Source: Pseudomonas orientalis (GTDB lineage: Bacteria > Pseudomonadota > Gammaproteobacteria > Pseudomonadales > Pseudomonadaceae). From it: a DNA stretch of 64,000 nucleotides. Each line of letters begins with the position of its first letter. The stretch's first letter is position 1. The position numbers and the translations under genes were made by a program. The stretch is taken from assembly GCF_022807995.1 (NCBI RefSeq), contig NZ_CP094351.1, positions 5,193,501 through 5,257,500 on the forward strand. Reading direction: 5' to 3'. Positions 1 through 8,996 of the stretch are shown one piece after another. The notes under the pieces were generated by a model. That model made no database searches, was not told the origin of the DNA, and saw only the letters and a program-made list of their open reading frames with translations.

Positions 1-742
1 GCTTGCCGTACATCACGCCCGGCGCTTCCTGGATACCCACATAGTTACCCAGGGACTTAGACATCTTCTTGACGCCGTCCAACCCCTCCAGCAACGGCAT
101 GGTCAGAATGCACTGCGCTTCCTGCCCATAGGCGCGCTGCAGCTCACGCCCCATCAGCAGGTTGAACTTCTGATCCGTCCCGCCCAGCTCAACATCCGCA
201 CGCAAAGCCACCGAGTCATATCCCTGGACCAGCGGGTAAAGAAACTCATGGATCGCGATCGGCTGATTGGTGGAGTAGCGCTTGTCGAAGTCATCACGCT
301 CAAGCATGCGTGCGACGGTGTACTGCGACGTCAGGCGAATGAAATCCGCCGGCCCCATCTGATCCATCCAGGTGGAGTTGAAGGCCACCTCGGTCTTGGC
401 CGGATCAAGGATTTTGAACACTTGGGTCTTGTAGGTCTCGGCATTGTCGAGAACCTGCTCGCGCGTCAGCGGTGGGCGCGTTGCGCTCTTGCCGCTCGGG
501 TCGCCGATCATCCCGGTGAAGTCACCAATAAGGAAGATGACCTGATGCCCCAAGTCCTGGAACTGACGCAGCTTATTAATAAGCACGGTATGGCCAAGGT
601 GCAGATCCGGCGCGGTTGGGTCAAAGCCAGCCTTAATACGCAGGGGCTGGCCGCGCTTGAGCTTTTCGACCAGCTCGGCCTCGACCAACAGTTCTTCCGC
701 ACCACGTTTTATCAGCGCTAGCTGCTCTTCAACCGACTTCAT
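1..742 (-). CDS. tyrS: Tyrosyl-tRNA synthetase, 5' part only
   Basis: Class I aminoacyl-tRNA synthetase that charges tRNA-Tyr in the cytoplasm. The visible part is the N-terminal ~247 residues; the C-terminal S4-like RNA-binding region lies beyond the window edge. The HIGH-type signature appears as HLGH in PDLHLGHTVLINKL, and the KMSKS loop is present as GVKKMSKSLGN. The start is the ATG at 742 (protein begins MKSVEEQLALIKRG). The gene is divergent from the M23 peptidase gene, with about 200 bp between them holding the promoters of both. That tyrS lies beside the peptidase and anmK is the usual Pseudomonas arrangement (family knowledge). Confidence 0.97.
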   Translation of the reverse strand, partial: MKSVEEQLALIKRGAEELLVEAELVEKLKRGQPLRIKAGFDPTAPDLHLGHTVLINKLRQFQDLGHQVIFLIGDFTGMIGDPSGKSATRPPLTREQVLDNAETYKTQVFKILDPAKTEVAFNSTWMDQMGPADFIRLTSQYTVARMLERDDFDKRYSTNQPIAIHEFLYPLVQGYDSVALRADVELGGTDQKFNLLMGRELQRAYGQEAQCILTMPLLEGLDGVKKMSKSLGNYVGIQEAPGVMYGK

Positions 743-950
743 AACAGACCCGCAAGGCTCAGATTCAAAAGGGAACCAACCATACAAGATCAGGGACTAA
801 TTACAAGTTTTGCCCTGTGAACGGACACCATTCCGCAAGCCCAGCGTTCGCGAGCTTGCGCCACAGATGATTTGGTTATATTTTATACAGTTATTTCATC
901 TTCATCATGTCATTCATCTTTTCCATTTCATCTTCAAAGTCAAAATACTT

Positions 951-2363
951 ATGACCACTGAACCGTCTAAAGCGCCGCCGCTTTACCCGAAGACCCACCT
1001 GCTTGCCGCAAGTGGTATCGCCGCCCTTCTGAGCCTGGCACTCCTGGTATTCCCTTCCAGTGACGTAGAAGCCAAACGAACATCCCTAAGCCTTGACCTG
1101 GAAAGTCCTGTTGAGCAACTGACACAAGATCAAGACGCTTCCGACGCACAACAAGCCACAAATACACCTGCCGAATCTCCGTTTGCGCAGATCGAAAACG
1201 CTCCGGAAGAAACTCAGAAAGCCGCCCAGGAAAAGCCCGCAGCTGTCGCGGCCAGGGATCCTCAGCATCGCGAAGTGATCGTGAGCAAAGGTGACACACT
1301 GTCAACACTGTTCGAAAAAGTCGGACTGCCCGCCGCCACCGTCAATGAAGTCCTGGCCACCGATAAGCAAGCCAAGCAGTTCACCCAGCTCAAACATGGC
1401 CAGAAGCTTGAGTTCGAACTGACGCCCGACGGCCAGTTGAACAATCTGCACACCAATATCAGCGACCTGGAAAGTATCAGCCTGAGCAAGGGCGCCAAGG
1501 GGTTTGCCTTCAATCGCATCACCACCAAGCCGGTCATGCGCTCAGCCTACGTACACGGCGTGATCAATAGCTCCCTGTCGCAATCCGCCGCCCGTGCCGG
1601 CCTGTCCCACAACATGACCATGGACATGGCCAGCGTATTTGGCTACGACATCGACTTCGCCCAGGACATCCGCCAGGGTGATGAATTCGATGTGATCTAC
1701 GAACAGAAAGTCGCCAATGGCAAAGTTGTCGGCACCGGTAATATTCTCTCTGCGCGCTTCACCAACCGCGGCAAGACTTACACCGCAGTGCGCTACACCA
1801 ACAAACAGGGCAACAGCAGTTACTACACGGCCGACGGCAACAGCATGCGCAAGGCGTTCATCCGTACCCCGGTGGATTTCGCTCGTATCAGCTCGCGTTT
1901 CTCCATGGGCCGCAAGCATCCGATTCTGAACAAAATTCGCGCCCACAAAGGTGTCGATTACGCCGCTCCGCGTGGCACGCCAATCAAGGCAGCTGGCGAC
2001 GGCAAGGTCTTGTTGGCCGGGCGTCGCGGGGGTTACGGCAATACGGTGATCATCCAGCACGGTAATACCTATCGCACGCTGTATGGTCACATGCAAGGGT
2101 TCGCCAAGGGCGTCAGGACCGGTGGAAACGTGAAGCAGGGCCAAGTGATCGGTTATATCGGCACGACTGGCCTGTCCACCGGGCCGCACTTGCACTATGA
2201 GTTCCAGGTCAACGGTGTACACGTTGATCCACTGGGCCAGAAGCTGCCGATGGCCGACCCGATCGCCAAGGCGGAGCGCGCGCGCTTCATGCAGCAAAGC
2301 CAACCACTGATGGCCCGCATGGATCAGGAACGCTCCACCCTGCTGGCTTCGGCGAAGCGTTAA
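951..2363 (+). CDS. mepM: M23 family peptidoglycan DD-endopeptidase (MepM/OapA-like)
   Basis: 470 residues. It probably cleaves peptide cross-links in the periplasm to let new murein strands be inserted. An N-terminal membrane anchor/signal segment covers roughly residues 17-36 (hydrophobic LLAASGIAALLSLALLVF). A LysM/OapA-like region follows (ISKGDTLSTLFEKVG-type sequence around residue 105), then a C-terminal LytM/M23 domain. The zinc ligands are visible: HxxxD as H332KGVD336 and HxH as H413LH415. The frame opens further upstream, at a TTG at 810, but the ATG at 951 starts just ahead of the membrane segment as in related proteins. I see no strong Shine-Dalgarno there, so the start is less certain than the product. 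It ends 3 bp before anmK, so the two are likely cotranscribed: one cuts the wall, the other recycles it. Confidence 0.93.
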   Translation: MTTEPSKAPPLYPKTHLLAASGIAALLSLALLVFPSSDVEAKRTSLSLDLESPVEQLTQDQDASDAQQATNTPAESPFAQIENAPEETQKAAQEKPAAVAARDPQHREVIVSKGDTLSTLFEKVGLPAATVNEVLATDKQAKQFTQLKHGQKLEFELTPDGQLNNLHTNISDLESISLSKGAKGFAFNRITTKPVMRSAYVHGVINSSLSQSAARAGLSHNMTMDMASVFGYDIDFAQDIRQGDEFDVIYEQKVANGKVVGTGNILSARFTNRGKTYTAVRYTNKQGNSSYYTADGNSMRKAFIRTPVDFARISSRFSMGRKHPILNKIRAHKGVDYAAPRGTPIKAAGDGKVLLAGRRGGYGNTVIIQHGNTYRTLYGHMQGFAKGVRTGGNVKQGQVIGYIGTTGLSTGPHLHYEFQVNGVHVDPLGQKLPMADPIAKAERARFMQQSQPLMARMDQERSTLLASAKR

Positions 2364-2366
2364 GGC

Positions 2367-3458
2367 ATGCCGCGCTATATCGGTGTGATGTCCGGGACCA
2401 GCCTCGATGGCCTGGATATCGCCCTCATCGAAAACGATTCGACGGTCAGCCTGATCGCCACCCACTACATCCCCATGCCTGCCACCCTGCGTGCCGAGCT
2501 GCTCAGTTTGTGCGCCAGCGGCCCGGATGAAATCGCCCGTTCGGCAATCGCCCAGCAGTCCTGGGTGACACTCGCCGCCCAAGGCATCCACGCCTTGCTG
2601 GACCAGCAAAGCCTGAGGCCCCAAGACGTTCGCGCGATCGGCAGCCATGGGCAGACTATCCGCCATGAACCCACCCGCGGCTTTACGGTACAGATCGGCA
2701 ATCCGGCATTGCTCGCCGAGCTGACTGGCATCACTGTGGTCAGCGACTTCCGCAGCCGCGACGTCGCCGCAGGCGGCCAGGGCGCCCCCTTGGTACCCGC
2801 CTTCCACGAGGCGCTGTTCGGAGAAAGTACCGGCAACCGCGCCGTACTGAATGTCGGCGGCTTCAGCAACCTGAGCCTGATAGAAACCGGAAAGCCTGTA
2901 TCGGGCTTTGACTGCGGCCCGGGCAATGTCTTGCTGGACGCATGGATCAATCATCAACGCGGCGAGCATTTTGATCGCGACGGGCAATGGGCAGCCAGCG
3001 GCAAGGTTGAGCCGCAGTTACTCAACGCGCTGCTCGACGATCCCTTTTTCGCGACCAAAGGCCCGAAGAGTACCGGACGAGAAGTGTTCAACCTGGGTTG
3101 GCTGCAGCAGCATCTCGACGAGCTACCAGCGTTTCTTCCTCAGGACGTGCAAGCCACATTGCTGGAGCTGACCGCCCTGACCATCGTCGACTCCCTGCAA
3201 AGCGCTCAAGCCAACACCGAAACCCTGCTGATCTGCGGCGGTGGCGCCCATAACGGGACGCTGATGAATCGACTGGCGGCACTGCTGCCGTCCACACAGG
3301 TCAGCAGCACCGCAGCCTATGGCGTGGACCCGGACTGGGTGGAAGCCATGGCCTTCGCCTGGCTGGCCCATTGCTGCCTGGAAGGCATCGCCGCGAACCG
3401 ACCCAGCGTCACCGGTGCTCGCGGGCTGCGCGTGCTGGGCGCGATCTACCCCGCCTGA
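2367..3458 (+). CDS. anmK: Anhydro-N-acetylmuramic acid kinase
   Basis: 363 residues, the normal family length. It hydrolyses and phosphorylates 1,6-anhydroMurNAc to MurNAc-6-phosphate during cell-wall recycling in the cytoplasm. The N-terminal phosphate-binding signature is clear (GVMSGTSLDG, residues 6-15), and a second glycine-rich motif lies near GGQGAPLVPAFHEALF. The ATG follows 3 bp after the endopeptidase stop, which points to translational coupling. A strong terminator follows at 3473. The same window also carries amgK and murU, the other recycling branch of pseudomonads. Confidence 0.97.
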   Translation: MPRYIGVMSGTSLDGLDIALIENDSTVSLIATHYIPMPATLRAELLSLCASGPDEIARSAIAQQSWVTLAAQGIHALLDQQSLRPQDVRAIGSHGQTIRHEPTRGFTVQIGNPALLAELTGITVVSDFRSRDVAAGGQGAPLVPAFHEALFGESTGNRAVLNVGGFSNLSLIETGKPVSGFDCGPGNVLLDAWINHQRGEHFDRDGQWAASGKVEPQLLNALLDDPFFATKGPKSTGREVFNLGWLQQHLDELPAFLPQDVQATLLELTALTIVDSLQSAQANTETLLICGGGAHNGTLMNRLAALLPSTQVSSTAAYGVDPDWVEAMAFAWLAHCCLEGIAANRPSVTGARGLRVLGAIYPA

Positions 3459-3472
3459 TCCCCAGACAGCAC

Positions 3473-3511
3473 AACGCCGCTTGGCTCATCAAAGCCAAGC
3501 GGCGTTTTTTT
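3473..3511 (+). terminator. Rho-independent terminator after anmK
   Basis: A GC-rich perfect stem (GCCGCTTGGCT paired with AGCCAAGCGGC, loop CATCAA) is followed by a run of eight T. It sits 15 bp after the anmK stop, between convergent anmK and erpA. Just after it, TTTATCCGTGCAGG is repeated twice in tandem (about 3509-3541). Confidence 0.9.
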
Positions 3512-3552
3512 ATCCGTGCAGGTTTCTTTATCCGTGCAGGCCAGGCGTTCGA

Positions 3553-3903
3553 TCAGATCGAGAACGAAGACCCGCAACCACAGGTCGTCGTGGCGTTAGG
3601 GTTCTTGATCACGAAACGCGACCCTTCCAGCCCTTCCTGGTAATCCACTTCAGCACCCGCCAGGTACTGGAAGCTCATCGGATCCACGACCAGGCTCACG
3701 CCCTCGCGCTCAACGATGGTGTCGTCATCGGCCACATCTTCATCGAAGGTAAAACCGTACTGAAACCCTGAACAACCGCCGCCCGTAACAAATACGCGCA
3801 GCTTCAAGCGATCATTACCCTCTTCATCGACCAGGCTCTTCACCTTGTGCGCAGCACCGTGGGTGAATTGCAAAGCCGTGGGGGTGAAGGATTCAACGCT
3901 CAT
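3553..3903 (-). CDS. erpA: Iron-sulfur cluster insertion protein ErpA (A-type carrier)
   Basis: 116 residues. A cytoplasmic A-type carrier that delivers Fe-S clusters to apo-enzymes, including those of isoprenoid synthesis. The three cluster-binding cysteines are present: C44 in [10 protein letters not shown] and C108/C110 in the C-terminal CGCG. The start is the ATG at 3903 ([11 protein letters not shown]), as in homologues; an upstream in-frame start at 3933 would add ten residues with no family match. It is convergent with anmK and codirectional with argC, from which an inverted-repeat element at 3993-4052 separates it. Confidence 0.95.
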
Positions 3904-3992
3904 GCTGATAATCTCCCGGCGTAGCGCCGCCATATGCGTAATGGCGGGTATTATCCGCTTCTCCTAGAAAAGCGGTCAACTATTATGGGAGC

Positions 3993-4052
3993 AGCTACAA
4001 GCTTCAAGCCTTAAGCTTCAAGCTTGCCGCTGACCACTTGAAGCTTGTAGCT
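3993..4052. repeat. Inverted repeat of the AGCTTCAAG type between argC and erpA
   Basis: A 16-bp perfect inverted repeat: AGCTACAAGCTTCAAG at 3993-4008 and its complement at 4037-4052. The 28-nt loop contains another AGCTTCAAGCT. A partial relative lies at 42371-42397. It resembles the small dispersed palindromic elements of fluorescent pseudomonads. It could also act as a transcription terminator for argC, though there is no good T-run. Confidence 0.6.
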
Positions 4053-4056
4053 CCTT

Positions 4057-5091
4057 TTAAGGCAACATCCCTGCGTGGGACAAGCCCAACTTCTCCTCCA
4101 GACCGAACAGGATGTTCATGTTCTGCACCGCCTGGCCTGAAGCCCCCTTGACCAGGTTATCAATCACCGACAGCACTACCACCAGGTCGCCATCCTGCGG
4201 ACGATGCACCGCAATCCGGCACACGTTGGCGCCGCGCACGCTACGGGTTTCCGGATGACTGCCCGCCGGCATCACGTCGACGAACGGTTCGTTGGCATAA
4301 CGCTTTTCGAACAATGCCTGCAGGTCAACCGAACGATCGACCACCGTCGCGTACAACGTGGAGTGGATCCCGCGAATCATCGGCGTCAGATGCGGCACGA
4401 ACGTCAGGCCCACGTCCTTACCCGCAGCGCGGCGCAGCCCCTGACGGATCTCGGGCAAATGACGATGCCCTTTTACCGCATAAGCCTTCATGCTTTCCGA
4501 CGTCTCGGAATACAGCGAGCCTACCGCGGCACCACGGCCGGCGCCGCTGACACCCGACTTGCAGTCCGCGATCAAGCGCGAGGTGTCCGCCAGACCCGCT
4601 TCCAGCAGTGGCAGGAAACCCAACTGAGTCGCCGTCGGATAGCAACCCGGCACCGCAATCAGGCGTGCCTGCCTGATCTGCTCACGATTGACTTCCGGCA
4701 AGCCGTATACCGCTTCTTCCAGCAACTCTGGCGCGCCGTGAGGCTGGCCGTACCACTTGGCCCACTCATCGGCATCCTGCAGGCGGAAGTCCGCGGACAG
4801 ATCGATCACCTTGGTGCCCGCCGCCAGCAGCTCACCGGCCAATGCATGCGCTACCCCGTGAGGCGTGGCGAAGAACACCACGTCACAGGCGCCCAATGTC
4901 TTGATGTCCGGCACGCTGAAGGCCAGGCCGTCGTAGTGGCCTCGCAGGTTCGGGTACATATCGGCCACGGCCAGACCAGCCTCGGAGCGTGAAGTGATGA
5001 CCACCACCTCAGCCTGCGGATGCTGAGCCAACAGACGCAGCAATTCGACACCGGTGTAACCCGTGCCGCCGACGATACCGACCTTGACCAT
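4057..5091 (-). CDS. argC: N-acetyl-gamma-glutamyl-phosphate reductase
   Basis: 344 residues. The NADPH-dependent third step of arginine synthesis, reducing N-acetylglutamyl-phosphate to the semialdehyde. It has an N-terminal Rossmann motif (GIVGGTGYTGVEL, residues 5-17) and the catalytic cysteine C150 in VPGCYPTATQ. The ATG at 5091 gives MVKVGIVGG, the normal N-terminus; a longer frame to 5163 adds 24 unrelated residues. It is divergent from hemJ. Confidence 0.97.
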   Translation of the reverse strand: MVKVGIVGGTGYTGVELLRLLAQHPQAEVVVITSRSEAGLAVADMYPNLRGHYDGLAFSVPDIKTLGACDVVFFATPHGVAHALAGELLAAGTKVIDLSADFRLQDADEWAKWYGQPHGAPELLEEAVYGLPEVNREQIRQARLIAVPGCYPTATQLGFLPLLEAGLADTSRLIADCKSGVSGAGRGAAVGSLYSETSESMKAYAVKGHRHLPEIRQGLRRAAGKDVGLTFVPHLTPMIRGIHSTLYATVVDRSVDLQALFEKRYANEPFVDVMPAGSHPETRSVRGANVCRIAVHRPQDGDLVVVLSVIDNLVKGASGQAVQNMNILFGLEEKLGLSHAGMLP

Positions 5092-5226
5092 AAACCTGCC
5101 CTCAACGAACCCACTGGAAAGCCGTCGATAATAGGGGCCGCATCGTCCTGCGACAACCGCCAACGTGACGTACGGGCACCTGAGCTACTACTATCTTCGC
5201 TACCGTGAACCTGGGAATAACTAAAA

Positions 5227-5655
5227 ATGCTTTATCTATGGGTCAAAGCCTTCCATATCGTCAGCATCGTCTGCTGGTTTGCCGGGCTGTTCTACCTGCC
5301 ACGCTTGTTTGTCTATCACGCTCAAAGCGAAGACACCGTCAGCAAGGAGCGCTTCAGTATCATGGAGCGCAAGTTGTACCGGGGCATCATGGGCCCGGCG
5401 ATGGTTGCCACGCTGGTCTTCGGCATCTGGTTACTGGTACTCAACCCCGGCATGTTCCAATCAGGCGCATGGATTCACGCCAAGCTCACCCTGGTGGTTC
5501 TGCTGATCGGTTACCACCACATGTGCGGCGCGCAGGTAAAGCGCTTCGCCCGTGGCGAAAACACCCGTAGCCATGTCTTTTATCGCTGGTTCAATGAAGT
5601 GCCTGTTCTGATGTTGCTGGCTATCGTAATTCTGGTCGTGGTCAAACCGTTTTAA
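5227..5655 (+). CDS. hemJ: Protoporphyrinogen IX oxidase HemJ
   Basis: 142 residues of inner-membrane protein. It oxidises protoporphyrinogen IX to protoporphyrin IX in haem synthesis (UPF0093/HemJ family). About four hydrophobic helices are seen, with the family's conserved His10 in the first (VKAFHIVSIVCWFAGLFYLPR) and polar residues in ERKLYRGIMGP. It begins with ATG after a GGGAA-type ribosome-binding site. The pairing with argC upstream is commonly seen in Pseudomonas. The family match is strong; the enzymatic role rests on characterised homologues. Confidence 0.9.
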   Translation: MLYLWVKAFHIVSIVCWFAGLFYLPRLFVYHAQSEDTVSKERFSIMERKLYRGIMGPAMVATLVFGIWLLVLNPGMFQSGAWIHAKLTLVVLLIGYHHMCGAQVKRFARGENTRSHVFYRWFNEVPVLMLLAIVILVVVKPF

Positions 5656-5680
5656 CTTCAATGACTCGGGGGAACTTCCA

Positions 5681-6643
5681 ATGTCGCTGCCCGCCCTGCT
5701 TGAACAACATTTGCGCCTGCCCGTGGTGGCTGCGCCGATGTTCCTGATTTCCAACCCGCAACTGGTGCTGGCCTGCTGCCGCAACGGAGTGGTCGGCAGC
5801 TTCCCGGCACTCAACCAGCGCGAAAGCAGCGGCTTCAAGGCCTGGCTGGAGGAAATCGAAGCGGGCTTGGCGCAGTTGGATAATCCCGCCCCCTATGCCG
5901 TCAATCTGATCGTGCACAACAGTAACCCACGCCTGAAAGCCGACCTGGCGATCTGCGTCGAGCATAAAGTGCCGATCGTCATCACCAGCCTCGGTGCCGT
6001 GAAAGAGTTGGTCGACGCTGTGCACAGCTACGGTGGCCTGGTGTTTCACGACGTCACCACCCGCCGTCATGCCGAAAAAGCCGCCGAAGCGGGCGTCGAT
6101 GGCTTGATCGCGGTCGCCGCCGGCGCAGGTGGTCACGCCGGCACCTGGAGTCCCTTTGCACTGATTGCCGAGATACGCCAGTTCTTCGATAAAACCCTGC
6201 TGTTGGCAGGATGTCTCAACCACGGACGAGAAATACTCGCCGCCCAACTGCTCGGCGCGGACCTGGCGTATCTCGGCACGCGCTTTATTGGTACCACCGA
6301 AAGCCATGCACCGGATGCCTATAAAGAGATGCTGCTCACAGCGCGCGCCGCCGACATCGTGCACACTCCGGCGGTTTCCGGCGTGCCCGCGAGCTTTATG
6401 CGCCAGAGCCTTGAAAACGCCGGTTTTGATCTCGCGGTCCTTCAAGGAAAAGGCGAGGTTAACGTCGGCTCCAAGCTCAAACCGTTGAGCGATGAGGCCA
6501 AAGCATGGAAGACTGTATGGTCTGCCGGCCAAGGTGTCGGTGAGATCAATGATTTGCCCGACGTGGATGAACTCGTCGCACGCCTGGACGCGCAGTACCG
6601 CCAGGCGCGCGCGAACGCAGCACAATTGCGCTGGCCACGTTGA
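5681..6643 (+). CDS. Nitronate monooxygenase (2-nitropropane dioxygenase family)
   Basis: 320 residues. An FMN-dependent TIM-barrel enzyme of the nitronate monooxygenase family, which oxidises alkyl nitronates such as propionate-3-nitronate. The features seen are VVAAPMFLISNPQLV at the N-terminus and the phosphate-binding GGHAGTWSPF loop near residue 150. A GGGGGAA ribosome-binding site lies just upstream of ATG 5681. It is 25 bp after hemJ, so cotranscription is likely. The true substrate cannot be told from sequence. Confidence 0.87.
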   Translation: MSLPALLEQHLRLPVVAAPMFLISNPQLVLACCRNGVVGSFPALNQRESSGFKAWLEEIEAGLAQLDNPAPYAVNLIVHNSNPRLKADLAICVEHKVPIVITSLGAVKELVDAVHSYGGLVFHDVTTRRHAEKAAEAGVDGLIAVAAGAGGHAGTWSPFALIAEIRQFFDKTLLLAGCLNHGREILAAQLLGADLAYLGTRFIGTTESHAPDAYKEMLLTARAADIVHTPAVSGVPASFMRQSLENAGFDLAVLQGKGEVNVGSKLKPLSDEAKAWKTVWSAGQGVGEINDLPDVDELVARLDAQYRQARANAAQLRWPR

Positions 6644-6712
6644 CCCAGATGCAAGGCCTGCCAATTGAGCCGGCCTGCACAACCTCCCTGAAAAAGTGCC
6701 AAGGATGCCCGC

Positions 6713-7675
6713 ATGAGCGACAACCGTTTCAAGATTGTGTTTGATGGAACCTTGCTCCCGGGTGTCGAAAGCACCACGGCCAAGCTGAACCTGGCCGAGC
6801 TGTTCAAGAGCGATGTCGAAGCCATCGAGAAACTCTTCACCGGCCGCCCGGTCGCGCTCAAACGCGACCTCTCGCGTCCGGACGCCGAAACCTACCTCAC
6901 CGCGCTGAAAAACGCCGGGGTCGACGCGCGTATCGAAGCCGAACAACCCGTGGCTTTCAGCCTTGCCGAAACCCACGAAACAGCCTCGTCCGCGCCGGAG
7001 TTCTCAACCTCCGCCGCATCACCGTATGCACCACCACGCGCCACCGTCGGCGATGACTTGCCGGCGTACTCCACGCTCAAGGTCTTCACCATCCACGGGC
7101 GTATCGGCCGCCTGCGCTACCTGGCCTGGACGCTGGCACTGACCGTCGCAATGCTGGTGGCTGGCGGGATCATCAGTACCGTAGGTTTCGCGGTGGCGAC
7201 TGCTTCACCAACGGTCGCGATCATTCTCGGCTCGCTGCTGGGTTTCGCGCTGTTTGTGGGACTTGTGGTGGTCAGCGTGCAAATCGGTGTGCAGCGCCTG
7301 CACGACCTGGGCTGGTCCGGTTGGCTGTACCTGCTGAACCTGGTTCCGCTGGTGAACAGCATTTTCCCTCTGCTGCTGCTGGTATTGCCGGGCAACGCCG
7401 GCGCCAACCAGTACGGCGCACCTCCACCGCGCAATTCCACAGCGGTTAAAATCCTCGCGTCGTTGTGGCTCGCGTTCATCCCATTGATGCTCATCGTCGT
7501 GGTTACCCTGGGCATGAACGGCTATCTGGATCAACTTGAAGCCAACATGGGCAGCGGCTATGAAAACAGTTCCATTACCGCTGATGAAGATGCCGACCAA
7601 AATGTCATCGATGAACAAGAAGCTGCGCCAAGTGCTGACGACGCGGCCGAACCTGTAGACTCTCCAGAACAGTAA
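6713..7675 (+). CDS. DUF805 membrane protein with an extra N-terminal domain
   Basis: 320 residues. Residues 1 to ~75 form a soluble, charged domain (starting MSDNRFKIVFDGTLLPG, with LKNAGVDARIE) that looks like a small alpha/beta fold. A proline/alanine-rich linker follows, then a DUF805 region starting TIHGRIGRLRYLAW with about four transmembrane helices and QRLHDLGWSGW. The acidic C-terminus is disordered. The role is unknown: DUF805 proteins are small inner-membrane proteins with no fixed function. AAGGAT precedes the ATG. The N-terminal module resembles short domains found attached to unrelated membrane parts in Pseudomonas (inference). Confidence 0.85.
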   Translation: MSDNRFKIVFDGTLLPGVESTTAKLNLAELFKSDVEAIEKLFTGRPVALKRDLSRPDAETYLTALKNAGVDARIEAEQPVAFSLAETHETASSAPEFSTSAASPYAPPRATVGDDLPAYSTLKVFTIHGRIGRLRYLAWTLALTVAMLVAGGIISTVGFAVATASPTVAIILGSLLGFALFVGLVVVSVQIGVQRLHDLGWSGWLYLLNLVPLVNSIFPLLLLVLPGNAGANQYGAPPPRNSTAVKILASLWLAFIPLMLIVVVTLGMNGYLDQLEANMGSGYENSSITADEDADQNVIDEQEAAPSADDAAEPVDSPEQ

Positions 7676-7678
7676 AGA

Positions 7679-7723
7679 AACGCCCGCCGCCTGTGATGCC
7701 TCTGTCACAGGCACGGCGGCGTT
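7679..7723. other. Long hairpin between the DUF805 gene and the SDR gene
   Basis: An imperfect long stem: AACGCCCGCCGCCTGTGA pairs, with a few bulges, with TGTCACAGGCACGGCGGCGTT. There is no T-run, so it is a weak terminator candidate or an mRNA-stabilising structure rather than a clear terminator. It ends 16 bp before the SDR start. Confidence 0.5.
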
Positions 7724-7738
7724 GCGATGGAGAAAGGC

Positions 7739-8527
7739 ATGACCCATTACGCTCTGATCACCGGTGCCTCCAGTGGCATCGGCCTGGCTTTGGCCGAAGC
7801 ACTGGCCCGCCGTGGCCGCAGCTTGATTCTGGTGGCCCGCCAGCGTGATCAGTTGGAAAGCATTGCAACCGAACTGACTCAACGTTTCGGCGTCGAGGTG
7901 CTGTTCCGTGCCTGTGACCTGGGCGAGCCGCTGCGGTTGTCGGGCTTTTTGCTGGAACTCGAGGAGGGGGAGCGACAGATCGACCTGCTGATCAACTGCG
8001 CCGGTATCGGCACCAGTGGGCCGTTCCTGGCCCAGGACTGGATGACCGAGCAGGACCTGATCGAAGTCAATATCCTCGCCCTGACTCGCATGTGCCACGC
8101 GCTGGGCAATGCCATGGCGCTGCATGGCGGCGGGCAGATTCTCAACGTTGCTTCGGTTGCCGCCTTTCAGCCGGGCCCGTGGATGAGCAGCTACTACGCG
8201 AGCAAAGCCTATGTACTGCATTTCTCCGAAGGCTTGCGCGAGGAACTGAAGACCTGTGGCATCAAGGTCTCGGTGCTATGCCCCGGCCCCACGCGCACCG
8301 CCTTCTTCGGCACCGCGCAAATGGACACCGCAAAACTCGACCGCAGCCAACAGTTGATGAGTCCCGAAGAAGTCGCCCTCTACACCGTGCGCGCGTTGGA
8401 GAAGAACAAGGCGATCATCATTCCGGGGCGCCGCAACCGCTGGCTCGCCTTCAGCCCACGCCTGAGCCCACGCTGGCTTACCCGGAAAATTGCCGGTGCG
8501 ATCAACAAAGCCTATTGCCCGCGTTAA
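7739..8527 (+). CDS. Short-chain dehydrogenase/reductase
   Basis: 262 residues of the classical SDR family, an NAD(P)-dependent oxidoreductase with unknown substrate. The cofactor motif TGASSGIG is at residues 8-15, the structural NAG-type motif appears as INCAGIG, and the catalytic Ser and YxxxK are seen in SVAAF...SSYYASK. The ATG at 7739 is preferred to the ATG at 7727 because GGAGAAAGG, inside the longer frame, forms a good ribosome-binding site for it. The C-terminus is basic and proline-rich (RWLAFSPRLSPRWLTRK). It is related to the DltE/YqjQ-type membrane-associated SDRs (inference). Confidence 0.9.
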   Translation: MTHYALITGASSGIGLALAEALARRGRSLILVARQRDQLESIATELTQRFGVEVLFRACDLGEPLRLSGFLLELEEGERQIDLLINCAGIGTSGPFLAQDWMTEQDLIEVNILALTRMCHALGNAMALHGGGQILNVASVAAFQPGPWMSSYYASKAYVLHFSEGLREELKTCGIKVSVLCPGPTRTAFFGTAQMDTAKLDRSQQLMSPEEVALYTVRALEKNKAIIIPGRRNRWLAFSPRLSPRWLTRKIAGAINKAYCPR

Positions 8528-8572
8528 GCGCCCCACTACACTCACCCTCTCGTTCACCATGGAGAAACAGCT

Positions 8573-8911
8573 GTGGATACTCTGTTCACCAAGATCATCA
8601 ATCGAGAAATACCCGCGAACATCATCTATGAAGATGACCAGGTACTGGCTTTCCACGATATCGCCCCACAGGCGCCGGTGCATTTTCTGGTCATCCCGAA
8701 AAAGCCCATTCGCACCCTCAATGACCTGACCGAGGACGATAAAGCCCTGGCCGGCCATATTCTGTTCACGGCCCAGCGCCTGGCGGTGGAGCAAGGCTGC
8801 GAAAAAGGCTTTCGCGTGGTGATGAACTGCAACGAAGACGGCGGACAAACCGTGTATCACATCCACATGCATGTGCTGGGTCAGCGCCAGATGAACTGGC
8901 CGCCGGGCTGA
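8573..8911 (+). CDS. Histidine triad (HIT) nucleotide-binding protein, HinT-like
   Basis: 112 residues, the full HinT length. These cytoplasmic purine nucleoside phosphoramidases cut AMP-N linkages. The HxHxHxx triad is present as H-I-H-M-H near the C-terminus (VYHIHMHVLGQRQMNWPPG). The start codon is GTG at 8573 with GGAGAAACA upstream, giving MDTLFTKIINREIP, the typical N-terminus. It lies between the SDR gene and coq7 on the same strand. Confidence 0.93.
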   Translation: MDTLFTKIINREIPANIIYEDDQVLAFHDIAPQAPVHFLVIPKKPIRTLNDLTEDDKALAGHILFTAQRLAVEQGCEKGFRVVMNCNEDGGQTVYHIHMHVLGQRQMNWPPG

Positions 8912-8996
8912 GTGCACCGGGGGCAATTGACTCAGCGCAAACGCGCGATCCTGTCTTGCGGTAAACTGGCCGCCGAGATTCTTTCCGGAGGTCAGC

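Noticed and set aside
1542..2987. A 481-codon minus-strand frame over the endopeptidase and anmK
   Set aside because: Antisense to two certain genes with no domain.
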